Origin: Theobroma cacao
Lineage: Eukaryota; Streptophyta; Magnoliopsida; Malvales; Malvaceae
DNA: 64,000 nt
Reading direction: 5' to 3'
NCBI RefSeq assembly: GCF_000208745.1
Contig: NC_030856.1
Span: 14,827,283-14,891,282, forward strand
In this document: in pieces, positions 11,503 to 22,090 of the stretch
Layout: the number at the start of each line of letters is the position of its first letter
Numbering within the stretch: the stretch's first letter is position 1
Translations under genes and position numbers: made by a program
Notes under the pieces: model-generated
Seen by the model: only the letters and a program-made list of their open reading frames with translations
Databases searched by the model: none
Told to the model about the DNA's origin: nothing

Positions 11503-14062
11503 TGTCATAGCCCAATTTCTGGGTCGTGACTAGCGCAAGGGCCCAATGGGCTCAACCCACTAAGCCCAAGCAAGCCTATTTATATAATTGTATACATTAA
11601 TCCATATTTCTTTAAAATCCAAAATTTGTAATGTTCAAATAGAGTTCTTTTGAAAATAATTCATAAAACCAAGTTATGCATCCATAATGTCATCATCAAC
11701 CATGATATACATATATAGTTTGACAAATGAATCTTAGTATTTCACATCGAGTATTCATATACACATAATTTGACCTTGATCGTCAGCAAAGTGACTTTGG
11801 ACATGGTTGCTAACATTTAGTATCATGTTAAACCTACCGAGCAATGGGTAGGGAGAAGCACCTCGTCCTAAGATCCAATCACCTTTAACTTAGAACACCT
11901 AAAACATGAAGTTTAAAAACGTGAGTATAAACCTAGTGAGTGAACATAAAAAGGGAATAAGCAACGTTAAGGAAGGTTTAAAAATCATGATGCACTTAAG
12001 TTCAAAAACAATGCAATTGAGTTTAAGCTCTTGCTCAAACACCTCATTTCAAACTGGATTAATTAATCTCTTGATGTTGAAAATCCATGATCAACCGTGA
12101 TGTTAAAGAAGTAGAAAATATGGCAGAAACCAAACAAGGTAGCAAGCTTGACAAGAGGTTTCTCGTTGCAGTGAGAATCCATTTTCGCTGCAGCGAAATT
12201 CCTTGCTAAAATGAAAAGCAATTTGGGAGCAATTAACAATGCCAACATACAACACAATCACAAATATTTTCATAAACTTTCTATAATATATATATATACA
12301 TCATCATGCATACCATCCCGCCCCGGGTCATCATCAACTTATGTGCACTCCCTACTCGCACATAACCGAGTCATTATCAGCTCATGTGCACTCCCTACTC
12401 ACACATAGCCAGGTCATCATTTGCTTATATGCACTCCCTACTTGCACATAGCCGAGTCATCATCAGCTCATGTGCACTCCCTACTTGCACATAGTCGGGT
12501 CATCATCAGCTCATGTGCACTCCCACCGCACATAGTTGGGTTATCATCGGCTCATGTGCACTCCCTACTCGCACATAGCCAGGTCATCATCAGCTCATGT
12601 GAACTCTCACCACACATAATTGGGTCATCATCAGCGCATGTGCACTCTTTACTCGTACATAGTCGGGTTATCATAAGCTCATGTGCACTCCCTACTCTCA
12701 CATAGCTGGGTCATTATTATCACACAAAAGGAGCATCCAAAGCATAATATACATATCAATATAATGTGATAATGCATGAACTATTCATATTGCACATTTC
12801 ACAAGATAGAAACATTTCATCAAGGGCTTGTTTCCCCCAAGTATATTTTTTAAAAGCAAAAACAAATGAAACTTTCAAATGATTTATTTAAACATGTAGG
12901 CACTTCCTAAAACATTTTGAAATGCAAGTTCACTCACAATGTCTTTGTTGATTCTTAAATCGACTCCAACTCCTACTAATGGTCCAGATAGAGATGTGGG
13001 GTCTCTTTGGGACCTATCACACACAATAGCATCACAAATCAACTCAGTTCGCATAATTATATTTCTAAAAGCTATCCCCTAAATCATGCTTTACTAGTTA
13101 TTCCTAGCTAGCTTCCAACTACCATTAAGTGGCTACCTATTTTCACCATTCTAGTCGCACTAAAATGAACAAACCACCTCAACTACAAAACACTCACAAT
13201 TCTAGCCACTAGCCATTCTCAACAACTAAAAAAAATCAACTCAGTTTCACTACTCACCTTGGTAGCTTTGTAATTGAAATCATTTTCAAAAACTTTTAGA
13301 TTCTTGTGAAAAATCTCTCTTTCTCTCTCTAGAACGTCCAACTAGTGAGAGAAAGTATTAAGGAAAGGCTTTTGAGGGTTTTAAGGTGAAAGAGTAAGAG
13401 AGCACAAAGGACTTTGCGAAAAGGTGCACAAAAACATAAAAATTGGGGTTAACTTGAGAAAATCTATGGAAGTTTCAAAGCAAGCTCCCATGGAAGATAA
13501 GAAAATGTGAGAAAGGAAGAAGAAGAAGAAGAAGTTGTTGGAAATTTGAAGAACTTGCTAGAAACTTAGATATTTATGCCCTATGTTTATCCATTTTCTC
13601 ACGTAATTACCAAAATACCCTTAATAAGGTCATTTTGTCTTTCCATTGCCTTTATACAATCTTTTTACTTCTTTGACACTAAGACAAGGTCCATAAGAGT
13701 CCAGAAATACTCGAGTTCACGAAAACTTAAAAATTTTGACTCGAGATGCAAAATGACCATTTTACCCCTACCATGAAAATTATAGATATTTCTATCTTCT
13801 TCATTCATTTTACCATCATTCATTTATTTCTTAGGTCTATTTAGACCTTAATAACATTTGAAAGCTAGTTCTAGGAGCTCACCATGAGAAATGATGAAAT
13901 TGCCCCTAGTTCGTGTTATCGTGTCTTCTACTCCTAGTTACGTGTCTACGGAGATCGAGGTTTCATAAGTTCACTTTCGAATCACCTTTTTAACTCGGTA
14001 ATTAACCTCAATTGGCATCCATAAGCTTTATTAGCCACCATATCAAAGTACGGGATACTACA
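11503..14062. mobile_element. Nested solo LTR, 2560 bp, duplication CTATT
   Basis: It starts TGTCATAGCCC and ends GGGATACTACA. CTATT flanks it at 11498-11502 and 14063-14067. Removing it gives a continuous flank (GACTATTGTCTAG). It holds a minisatellite of about 43 bp (12325-12720) and degenerate copies of the CTCGCTGCAGCGAG palindrome near 12163-12203. It has no coding capacity. It is the same LTR superfamily as 10117, 17690 and 61064, but not an identical copy. Confidence 0.88.
12325..12720. repeat. Minisatellite of about 43 bp, nine units, inside the solo LTR
   Basis: Units of 40-44 bp begin with GGTCATCATCAGCTCATGTG and contain GCACTCCCTACTCGCACATAG. They start near 12325, 12368, 12411, 12455, 12498, 12538, 12581, 12622 and 12666. 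Shorter units lack a CTACT segment. The open frame at 12421-12705 is only a translation of this repeat. Confidence 0.88.
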
Positions 14063-14220
14063 CTATTGTCTAGTTCACCTTGAGTGAACAATCATCAAAG
14101 CTGCATGAGTGGCACCTCGGTCTCACCCACAATTATCATAAGATTTCTTGAGATTAGGATCATTCTCATCCTTAACTTGCATCATGAACATATAACATCT
14201 CCATAAATTATCATCATACT

Positions 14221-14615
14221 TAGCCCATAGTGTATATGACTATCTTAGCACATAATTTCATGACATACATTTCATAATCTCATAAATCACTTACATGTTT
14301 AGCCCATAGTGTATATGACTATCTCAACACATACATCTCATGGCATACATTTCATAGTCTCATAAATCATTTACATGCTTAGCCCATAGTGTATATAACT
14401 ATCTCAACATATACATCTCATGGCATACATTTCATAGCCTCATAAATCACTTACATGCTTAGCCTATAGTGTATATGACTATCTCAACATATACATCTCA
14501 TGGCATACATTTCATAACCTCATAAATCACTAACATGTTTAGCCCATAGTGTACATGATATGCTTAAAACATACATCTCATGGAATACATGTTACAATCT
14601 CATAAATGGAACTCA
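14221..14615. repeat. 80-bp tandem repeat, about five units, inside the long LTR
   Basis: The phrase TAGCCCATAGTGTATATGAC recurs at 14221, 14300, 14380, 14460 and 14540, with exact 80-bp spacing after the first unit. Each unit also contains CATACATTTCATA and CTCATAAATCA. The last unit is incomplete and diverged. There are no unique spacers, so it is not CRISPR-like. Confidence 0.9.
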
Positions 14616-15620
14616 TGCATCCAGCATTCTTATCATGCTGCATAATAACATTCATACATTAACCACAGAAATATCTCATACCCACACTAGCCCAAAGGCC
14701 GTAGTAATCAAGTGGATTACAAACATAAAAGGGCTTGTCCTCTCTTGTTGAAAACTAATACATAGTAGTATATTTATATACATAGTAGATTCGTAAACAA
14801 TTTGAAAATCATTGTGTCACACATATCACAATCATTATCAAATCAAGTCATTTGAATATTTCCTTGAAAACTTCATAAAACCTTGTAGTTCAAATCGTTG
14901 ATAAACCATTTATGGCAATAAGTTTTTAGCATGCTTAAACAACCATTTCCATAAAAATCATGCTAACTTTACATATTAAAATACTTGAAAAGGTGTATCC
15001 ACTCACCTATTTGGACAGTCAATTCCCAGCTCCAATCACAACTTTGTTTCAGCGTTATCCGTGGAGTTTTCAAGTGTTCCTACCATATAAAAATCATCAT
15101 AATCATTTCTTATAATAAAGATTTAGTAATAATCATTCTAGGTATTTTTGAAAGTACTCGGTTTTAACTAAACTAATTTTCTAGCTAAAATCCATGCTTA
15201 GAAACCCATAAATCTTCCATCTTTACCTTAGGTGAGCTTAGATGCTTAAGGAAATCATAATGCCTTTAAGATTTAATCACCAACAGAAAATTTGGACAAC
15301 AAAATCATATTTCCAGAAATGAGAAATAAAGATTTAAAGTTTCCAAAGCTAAAAATTGTTACCTTTTTCATAACAACTCAAAAGCACATCATTTAATCAT
15401 CAAAAATGAAAATTTAAGTTAAAAATGAGTTGGAAGAGCTTAAGAATAGGTGTTTTACCTTACAAATACATCTCAAGGTTGTCAACCCTTGAAAAATGTG
15501 ATATATTTATAAGCTAAGGTGTGAAAATATGTTTTTACTCCTTTTATTTTTCTGAAATCGATAAAATATATAGATACATTGGCCAATGTATTGATACATT
15601 TGGTTATGTGATATATTTAT

Positions 15621-17184
15621 TTTTTAGCCAATCATCTATCTTTTTGTCTCATAAGTTTTCTAAATCTTCTAGCTACAATGACCAACTCTTCATCATCATC
15701 ACATGATAAATTATCTAATTCTTCTTCAAGAGTGCTTGCTTTTAGGTAACGTTTGGTATGAGGGAAGTGGAAGCACATTCCCTGCAATGTACCCAATTAA
15801 ATTATATTGTAGTGTTTGTTTTGCAATAGATCACTGAAATGTAAGATTGTAATGCAATCACATTACAGCTAAGGGATGTAATGTGATTATAGTCCAAAAC
15901 TAATGCAATCACATTACATTGCACTCTACAATGTTCTTAAAGACATTTTTACCCCTCAACTTTATTACCTTATTAAAAACATTTTGTAACATTATAATTA
16001 AAATAAAAAACATTAAAATAAAAAATATAATATAAAAATTAAAAATTAAAATAAAATAAAATACAAGAAATTAAAATTTATATAATATAGGTAAAAAATT
16101 AAAATAAAATATATAATATAAAAAATATATTAAAAAAATAAAAATAAAATATATAAAATTATAATAAGAAATATGACATTAAAAATATATTGAAGAGATG
16201 ATATTATATAAAAATTAATAATAAAAAATACAAGTATATTAAACTTGCATTTTAATAAATAGAGGTAATTTTAAAAATTAACATTACATTCCCAGCAAAG
16301 TACTTGTAAACCAAACGTTGCAATGTTATCTTTGCTGTATTTTAATCATTATTTTGCTTGCATACCAAACACTGTAATGTTATTTTCTCTGTAATCACAT
16401 TGCTTGTAATCACATTACTTGTAATCACATTATCTGTAATCACATTGCATTGTAAAGTACCAAACGCTACCTTAAAGTAATGTTTTTCTTCTTTTCTTTG
16501 GCTTCTCTCTTGTCTTCTTCTTCTTCTTCTTTAAGCTTCAACTCATAAGTGAGAAGAGAGCCACAAATTTCATTAAGAGTGATGACATTTAAGTCCTTAA
16601 CCTCTCGAATAACAGTCACTTTTGGCTTTCAATTTTTAGGTAGGCTTCTAAGAAGTCTTTTGACAAGTTCATGTTCAAGGATTGGTTTACCTAACTGACT
16701 AAGTTTGTTGGTGATGCAAGTAAACCTATCAAGAATACTAGTGATATCATCACCAGATTTCATTTTGAACATTTCATAGTTGTGGGTTAGGAAAGAAATT
16801 TTGGACTCCTTGACTTGTGAAGTCCCTTCATGAATGATTCTAAATTTGTCTCAACTTGTTTGACAGTGGTATAACTTGACATTTTGTTAAATTATGTGGG
16901 AGTCCAAGCACAATGTAGAGTATTTATTGCCTTAGAGTTTGTTTGAACCTTTTTGGTTTCAACTTTAGTCCATTCAGCCCTTGGCTGAGGAATCTTTTCA
17001 TTAATTACAACAATTATGGTCGAGGGGATATAAGGTTCATCGGTGATGACATCCCACATTTCATAATCTATTGCTCTTATGTAAACAGACCATTTAGTGC
17101 TTCAATAGCGGTAGTTTGATCCATCAAACAAAGGTGATTTGCTTATGGACTATTTTTCAGCAACAATAGATTTTTGAAGAGCCA
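15621..17184 (-). pseudogene. copia-3 gag, minus strand, truncated and interrupted by a MITE
   Basis: Read on the minus strand, an ATG at 17182-17184 opens a gag closely related to copia-2 gag (which starts at 22091), including the motif for a single-copy gag start M-A-L-Q-K-S. Downstream it matches the acidic stretch and the V-A-R-(R/K)-F region of copia-1 and copia-2. It is interrupted by the MITE at 15745-16471 and ends at the long LTR near 15620, so the zinc knuckles and all of pol are missing. Several in-frame stops are present. Confidence 0.78.
15745..16471. mobile_element. MITE, 727 bp, TIR GGTARCGTTTGGTA, TTA duplication (PIF/Harbinger-like)
   Basis: The left end GGTAACGTTTGGTA and right end TACCAAACGCTACC are inverted repeats with one mismatch. 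TTA lies at 15742-15744 and 16472-16474. Deleting the element and one TTA restores gag codons that align with copia-2 near 22800-22820, so the empty site is known. The centre is very AT-rich (15960-16270). The right side holds five copies of TGTAATCACATT as subterminal repeats (16375-16460). There is no transposase. The 3-bp TTA duplication suggests a Tourist-like (PIF/Harbinger) origin; this is an inference. Confidence 0.85.
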
Positions 17185-17229
17185 TTTGGATCTTTCCTTA
17201 GGGTGTTAAGCCTTAAGAATGAGGGTTAG

Positions 17230-17241
17230 GCTCTGATACCA
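17230..17241 (-). other. copia-3 primer-binding site (initiator Met tRNA)
   Basis: On the minus strand it reads TGGTATCAGAGC, the exact complement of the plant initiator methionine tRNA 3' end used by most copia elements. It lies two bases inside the LTR end at 17244. Confidence 0.85.
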
Positions 17242-18369
17242 CTTGTTGGTCCCAAAGATGCGTGTTAGAGGGGGGTGAATAGCACTTTCTGAATGTCACT
17301 AAACTTAACTTCTAATTAGAAGCTAGTTAAAGGTCAATGATGAGAAGTTAAAAGCCTGATGAAAGAAAGATTTAAAGAAGAGTGAAATGAAAAATAAAAG
17401 AGGGTAGACAATGCACAAAGATTTACAGTAGTTCGATTTCTTTGACTTACATCCAATACCTTGATCTTCTAATCAAGGATTTTCAAACCAAATCACTAGA
17501 ATGGGTGGAATTCCCAAGCTTTCACTAAGCTTTTACAATGGCTTTTCGCAGGCTCAGCCACAGCCTTTAATAATGGTTTTTCCTGAGATCAGCCAAAACC
17601 CAAAACTAACTTTTCTAAGGCTAAGTTAGAACCTACAACAACAACTAAGCTAAACCAAGCTTGATTAATCCTTTTAGAGTGCCTCACATTATCACAACCT
17701 GATTTTCGGGCCATGACCTACGCATGGACTCAATGGACATAGTCCACTAAGCCCAAGCAAGCCTATTTATATAATCCTGCTCATCATCCTATTAACTATT
17801 CTTTCATTTACATCTCATAATCTCAACCCTTAAGTACTTTAATAGTAAGTTATAACAATCAAAAATTGCATTTATATTAGCCCAAAATAACATTAACCAT
17901 TGCCACACATGCTGGCTTTACCAATCAAAATATACATATATGGTTTAAGGCATACATCTTAGTACTTTACATCACATATATGTATTTACAAACAAAAATG
18001 ACTCTGGGCTTCTATTGGAGTAACCGAGGTGAAAGTGCGACTACAGAATGCCAAAATAGCTACTAAGGAGATGAAACTACGTGCACACCTCGACTTAGGT
18101 TCCAACTGCCTCTTGATATGAAAACATGAGGTTGAAAATAGTGAGTACAAACTCAGTAAGTGAACGTAAGAAGGGAACAAGCAACGATAAGCAAAGTTGA
18201 TAATCACGATGCATTTATTTGAAAACAATGCAATTCAGTTCAAGTTTTTATTAAAATCCCTCCATTAAACCCCTGGTTATTAAATCATTTAATGATGAAG
18301 GAACCACATTCAGCATGAAATTGGAAAGAGAGGAAATTCCCAGCAATCATCCGAACAAGGTAGCATAAT

Positions 18370-18745
18370 AGACAGATTATCGATGTAGTGAGAATGAATT
18401 TTCACTGCAGTGAACTTCGGGCACAAATCATCAACAAACGAGGGTTTTACTTAATTGCACGAGGGTTTCGCGTTAGAACCCTTCATCTCCAACTAAATTA
18501 ATTAATCCCTTGACATTGGAAATCCATGATCAACCATGATGTTAAAGAAGTGGAAAATATGGCAAAAACCAACAAGGTAGCATGTAGGACAGAAAGTTTC
18601 TCACTGTAGCGAGATTTAGGCGGTAAAACAGAATGTTTCTCGCTGCAGCGAGAATTCATTCTCGTTGCAGCGAGTTGCAGGTAACAAAAACAGAATGTTT
18701 CTCGCTACAACGAGAAAGCATTCTCTCTGCAACGAGAAGCAGGGC
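18370..18745. repeat. Cluster of PstI palindromes (TTCTCGCTGCAGCGAGAA and variants)
   Basis: A perfect 18-bp palindrome sits at 18637-18654. Degenerate copies occur on both sides near 18380-18415, 18596-18612, 18658-18672, 18697-18714 and 18722-18738, often in pairs separated by a few bases. Similar motifs occur in the LTRs at 11503 and 61064. Confidence 0.8.
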
Positions 18746-18924
18746 ACTTAAATAAAGAGGGAGCTCCTTTGCACTAAACATCCATTGGTGCTGCAATAAA
18801 ATCAATTTGCAAGTAAATGGAAATTTTCAAGATTCATCATGCCATACAATCACATATTATAATCATGGTCTTTCTATTGCATATACATATACGTAAACAT
18901 ATATAAATTCGTATACCACCCCAT

Positions 18925-19085
18925 CTCAGCCAGCTCATGTGCATCCCCCAACATCGTGCACATAGCTAGAGTCATCGCGTGCATCCCCCCACATCGTGCA
19001 TAGGTACAGACATCGTGTGCTCCCCTACATCGCGCACAGTTAATGCCATCGTGTGCATTCCCCCCACATCGTGCACACTGTCAAT
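18925..19085. repeat. CATCGTG minisatellite in the solo LTR
   Basis: There are four imperfect units of 35-45 bp with the alternating phrases TCGTGTGCATCCCCC and ACATCGTGCACA. The open frames on both strands here are repeat translations. Confidence 0.7.
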
Positions 19086-19183
19086 ATCACCATCCATCTC
19101 CCTCACCACCGTCATCACCGGCAAGTGCACACTCACCCTGCACATGCACGGTTGCATTTGTCACAGGTACCATTTATGACATA

Positions 19184-19218
<35 letters not shown>

Positions 19219-19345
19219 NNNNNNNNNNNNNNNNNNNNNNNNNNNNNNNNNNNNNNNNNNNNNNNNNNNNNNNNNNNNNNNNNNNNNNNNNNNNNNNNNN
19301 NNNNNNNNNNNNNNNNNNNNNNNNNNNNNNTATATATATATCAAC
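19184..19345. other. Assembly gap of 112 N inside a (TA)n microsatellite
   Basis: N runs from 19219 to 19330 and is flanked by (TA)n on both sides. The true repeat length is unknown. Confidence 0.98.
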
Positions 19346-20970
19346 ATTATACAAAAACATATGAATTCATCACACTATCCATTTCATAACATAAAAACAT
19401 TTCATAAAGGATTGTCCCGTGCAAGTTTTGAAGAAAGAACTAATAAAATGCTTTAGGGGATTCAATCAAACATACATGTGTATATCCCAAAACCTTTTTA
19501 ATGCAAGTTCACTCACCGGTATTTGTTGAACCTTTAGTCAACTCTAACTTTCCTAATGGTCCAATTAGAGCTGAGAGGCCTCATTGGAACCTATCATGCA
19601 CAAAACATCACAGCCAATTCAATTTACATTAAAATCGCTCCAAAAGTTGTTTCCAAAATCAAGCTTCAATAGCCCTTCCTATCTAAATTCCAATTACCAT
19701 TTGATTGGCTATTAAGTTTCTCTTCTTTTGTAACACTAGAAATAGATAAAGAACTTCAGCAATAACATAACTCATAACTTCAATTACTAGCCATTATCAA
19801 CAACTTAAAACCAATCCTAATTCATCACTCACCTTGGTGGATTGTAATGAAATTCCTTCCCAAGAATCCTCAAGCTAGCATGAAATCTCTCTCTCTCTAC
19901 ACAGTTTAGCTGGTGAGAGAAAGTATTAAAGATTAAGGTTTGTTTAAGGAGAGGGAGTAAAAAAGTATGAAAAACCCTACAACAGGGTGTGTAAAGCACG
20001 AAAATTGAGGCTAGTTTGAGAGAGTGATGGAAGCTTGAGAGAAGCTTTCATGGAAGTGGAGAGAAACATGAGATGAGAGGAAGAAGAAGAAAAAGTTGCT
20101 GGAGAAATGAAGAAGTTGTTGGAAAAAATAAGATCTTTATAGTTAAAGTTTATCCAACTTTACTTAATTATTGAAATGCCCTTAACAAGGCCACTTGTCT
20201 TCCTCCCTTCCCATTTGTAATCTTTTCACTCTTTTAACACAAAGACAAGGTCCATAATAGTTTAAAAGTACTCGAGTTCACAAAACTTAAAATCTTTGAC
20301 TCGAGGTGCAAAATGACCATTTTGCCTCTATTGTGAAAATTATTATCACTTCTAGTTTTCTTCGTGTTTCCATCATTATATATCATTCATTCGGTCCTTA
20401 TGCCCATTTAAACCTTAAAAATATTAGAAAACCTTCTTTTGGGAACTTATTAGAGGAAATAACGAAATTACCTTTAATCCGTGTTATCGCGTCAACTTTT
20501 AATTACGAGTCTATAGAGGTCAAGGTCTCACACATACACTCTAAGCAATCAAGGAGTACATATATGAAGAAGTACCTATGATCACTAACCTGATTTGAAT
20601 GGTACAAGATGAAGTGATAAAACTCTATTACAAAGATTGGAGTGAAATGTAAGAAGGATTGGGAGAATTTTTGTTATTTTTGAGCTCTTTTTGTTCTAAA
20701 AAGCATCTCTTACTCTTCTTAGTCATTGGAGATGTCTTTTATACTTGAAAAATTAACTCTGATGGATGTTGATAGCTTTAAACCATTGAAAACAGTTTAG
20801 AGTTTATTCTAGCCGTTAGTTTGTCTTTAGACATTCAAATTCAAATTCGTAGACAGTGAGCTTTAAGCTGGCTAACCATTCTTCTTAATCGATTGAGTAT
20901 TCTCTATCTCGCAATCAAATTTTTGACAGTGAGCTTTTAGCTGGCTACCCGTATTTCTTAGTCAATTAAG

Positions 20971-22032
20971 TGTTGGCTCCATTAGTTTTTGATGATAATA
21001 GAACATTCTCATTCATTTGTGTCTAATACCTTTACTTGATTGTGCAGGAAAATTAATATATGAAATTAATCATTTAACTCCTCAAAGAGTATATCAAAAG
21101 AAAAAGAAGAATAAAACTAACAAGATGTAACTATCTAATAAGGAGGAAGCATATTGGTGAAACAAGGAAGAATATTGGTTGACCAAGTTTCAAATTGGAA
21201 GAATGGCGGGTTGAAGAGTTTGAGAAACAGAATCAACTTAGTCGACCAAGTCAGTCGACTAACTGCTCTCTGCCAGAATCTGTAACCTGAAACAGAACTA
21301 ACTTAGTCGACCAAGTAAGTCGACTAAGAGCTTTCTGTCTACAATTTGAACTAGAGCACTATAAGATAGATTAACGACTATAACTCATCCTCAATTGTTT
21401 CCAATGGTCATAAACTGTCAAACTGCCATCAGAGTTACATCTCCAAGTATAAAAAGGTCTTCCAACAATTAGAAACAAGTATTTTAGAAGCCTTAAATGA
21501 GATTTAAGCTATAGAAAGTTAAAAAACTAGAAAAGCTTCACTGCACTTGTCTACACTTAAACGCCTACTCTTTGTATTTATATTTAGCACTCAATCTTGT
21601 ACCAATCAGATCAACCAGTGATCATAGGTACCTTCTTTTACTACTTGTCTTGTATTCTTAGAGTGAGGGAGTCACTCTAAGGGGTTGTTCAAGCTTGGGG
21701 TAGCTTGATTGTTGAAGGTTATGGTTGAGCCTTGGAAAACCACTTTAGGTTTTAGTTGAGCCCGTGAAAAACTAGTATAAAAGGTTTTGGCTAAGTCTGG
21801 TAAAAGCCATTGTAAAGCTTGTGAATTTCACCGGTGTTTAGTGAATTTGTGGGAAAATCCTTGGTTGGATAATCAAGGTAGTGGATGTAGTTCTTAGACC
21901 GAACCACTCTAAATTGTTGTGCATCTTATACTCTGTTTTTATTTTCTTAAGTTCTGAAAATTAGTTTCCAATATTGTTAAGAGACAATTTGTGCTATTCA
22001 CCCCCCTCTAGCACATATTATAAGGACCAACA
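20971..22032 (+). repeat. copia-2 5' LTR
   Basis: It runs TGTTGGCTCC to AGGACCAACA. It contains two copies of an ACTTAGTCGACCAAGT-AGTCGACTAA block near 21236 and 21300. A TATA box lies at 21448-21456 and the CCCCCCTCTAGCACA tail is near the end. Confidence 0.93.
21448..21456 (+). promoter_or_regulatory. TATA box of the copia-2 5' LTR
   Basis: TATAAAAAG lies here, and the same motif sits at the equivalent place in the 3' LTR (30537-30545) and in the solo LTR (2508-2516). Conservation in three copies supports a real LTR promoter. Confidence 0.65.
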
Positions 22033-22034
22033 AT

Positions 22035-22046
22035 TGATATCAAAGC
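22035..22046 (+). other. copia-2 primer-binding site (initiator Met tRNA, degraded)
   Basis: It reads TGATATCAAAGC against the expected TGGTATCAGAGC: two transitions, two bases after the LTR end. The unmutated form is seen in copia-3 (17230-17241). Confidence 0.8.
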
Positions 22047-22090
22047 TTGTTCCCTGTTATTAAGGCTTAACATTCTTAGAGAGGATCCAT

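Larger units (their letters stand above)
10117..15620. mobile_element. Long LTR (probably Ty3/gypsy) carrying a nested LTR; right end approximate
   Basis: It starts TGCCACATCCCATTTTATGG, which aligns with the starts of the LTRs at 11503 and 17690. The shared block CCCAAGCAAGCCT lies 62-66 bases in for all three. Without the nested LTR it is about 2.9 kb. It contains an 80-bp tandem array (14221-14615). A GATACATT-rich motif near 10955-11090 recurs near 15560-15605. The right border falls between 15600 and 15635, where minus-strand gag sequence of copia-3 begins. No target duplication is visible because the two flanks belong to different elements. It has no coding sequence. Confidence 0.65.
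17690..20530. mobile_element. Solo LTR (probably Ty3/gypsy) in the copia-3 LTR, duplication CACAT
   Basis: It starts TATCACAACCTG (TG mutated to TA) and ends GGTCTCA. CACAT lies at 17685-17689 and 20531-20535. The flanks rejoin into a Sirevirus LTR segment (the minus-strand GAGTG...CACTC part). It carries clusters of the CTCGCTGCAGCGAG palindrome, a CATCGTG minisatellite and a TA-repeat assembly gap. It has no coding sequence. Compared with 11503-14062 it lacks the last 90 or so bases. Confidence 0.85.

Noticed and set aside
12421..12705. Open frame of 94 codons with periodic Ser/His-rich sequence
   Set aside because: It is a translation of the minisatellite of about 43 bp inside a solo LTR; there is no independent coding signal.
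14221..14615. Regular 80-bp repeats that might recall a CRISPR array
   Set aside because: Whole units are tandem and there are no unique spacers. The setting is a plant LTR.
10143..15634. Eight-base inverted ends TGATTGGC / GCCAATCA around the long LTR
   Set aside because: The left copy lies inside the aligned LTR start (10117) and the right copy looks like gag sequence, so this is coincidence.
19043..19456. Open frames running through the N gap
   Set aside because: They are built from TA repeats, N and minisatellite sequence; not real.
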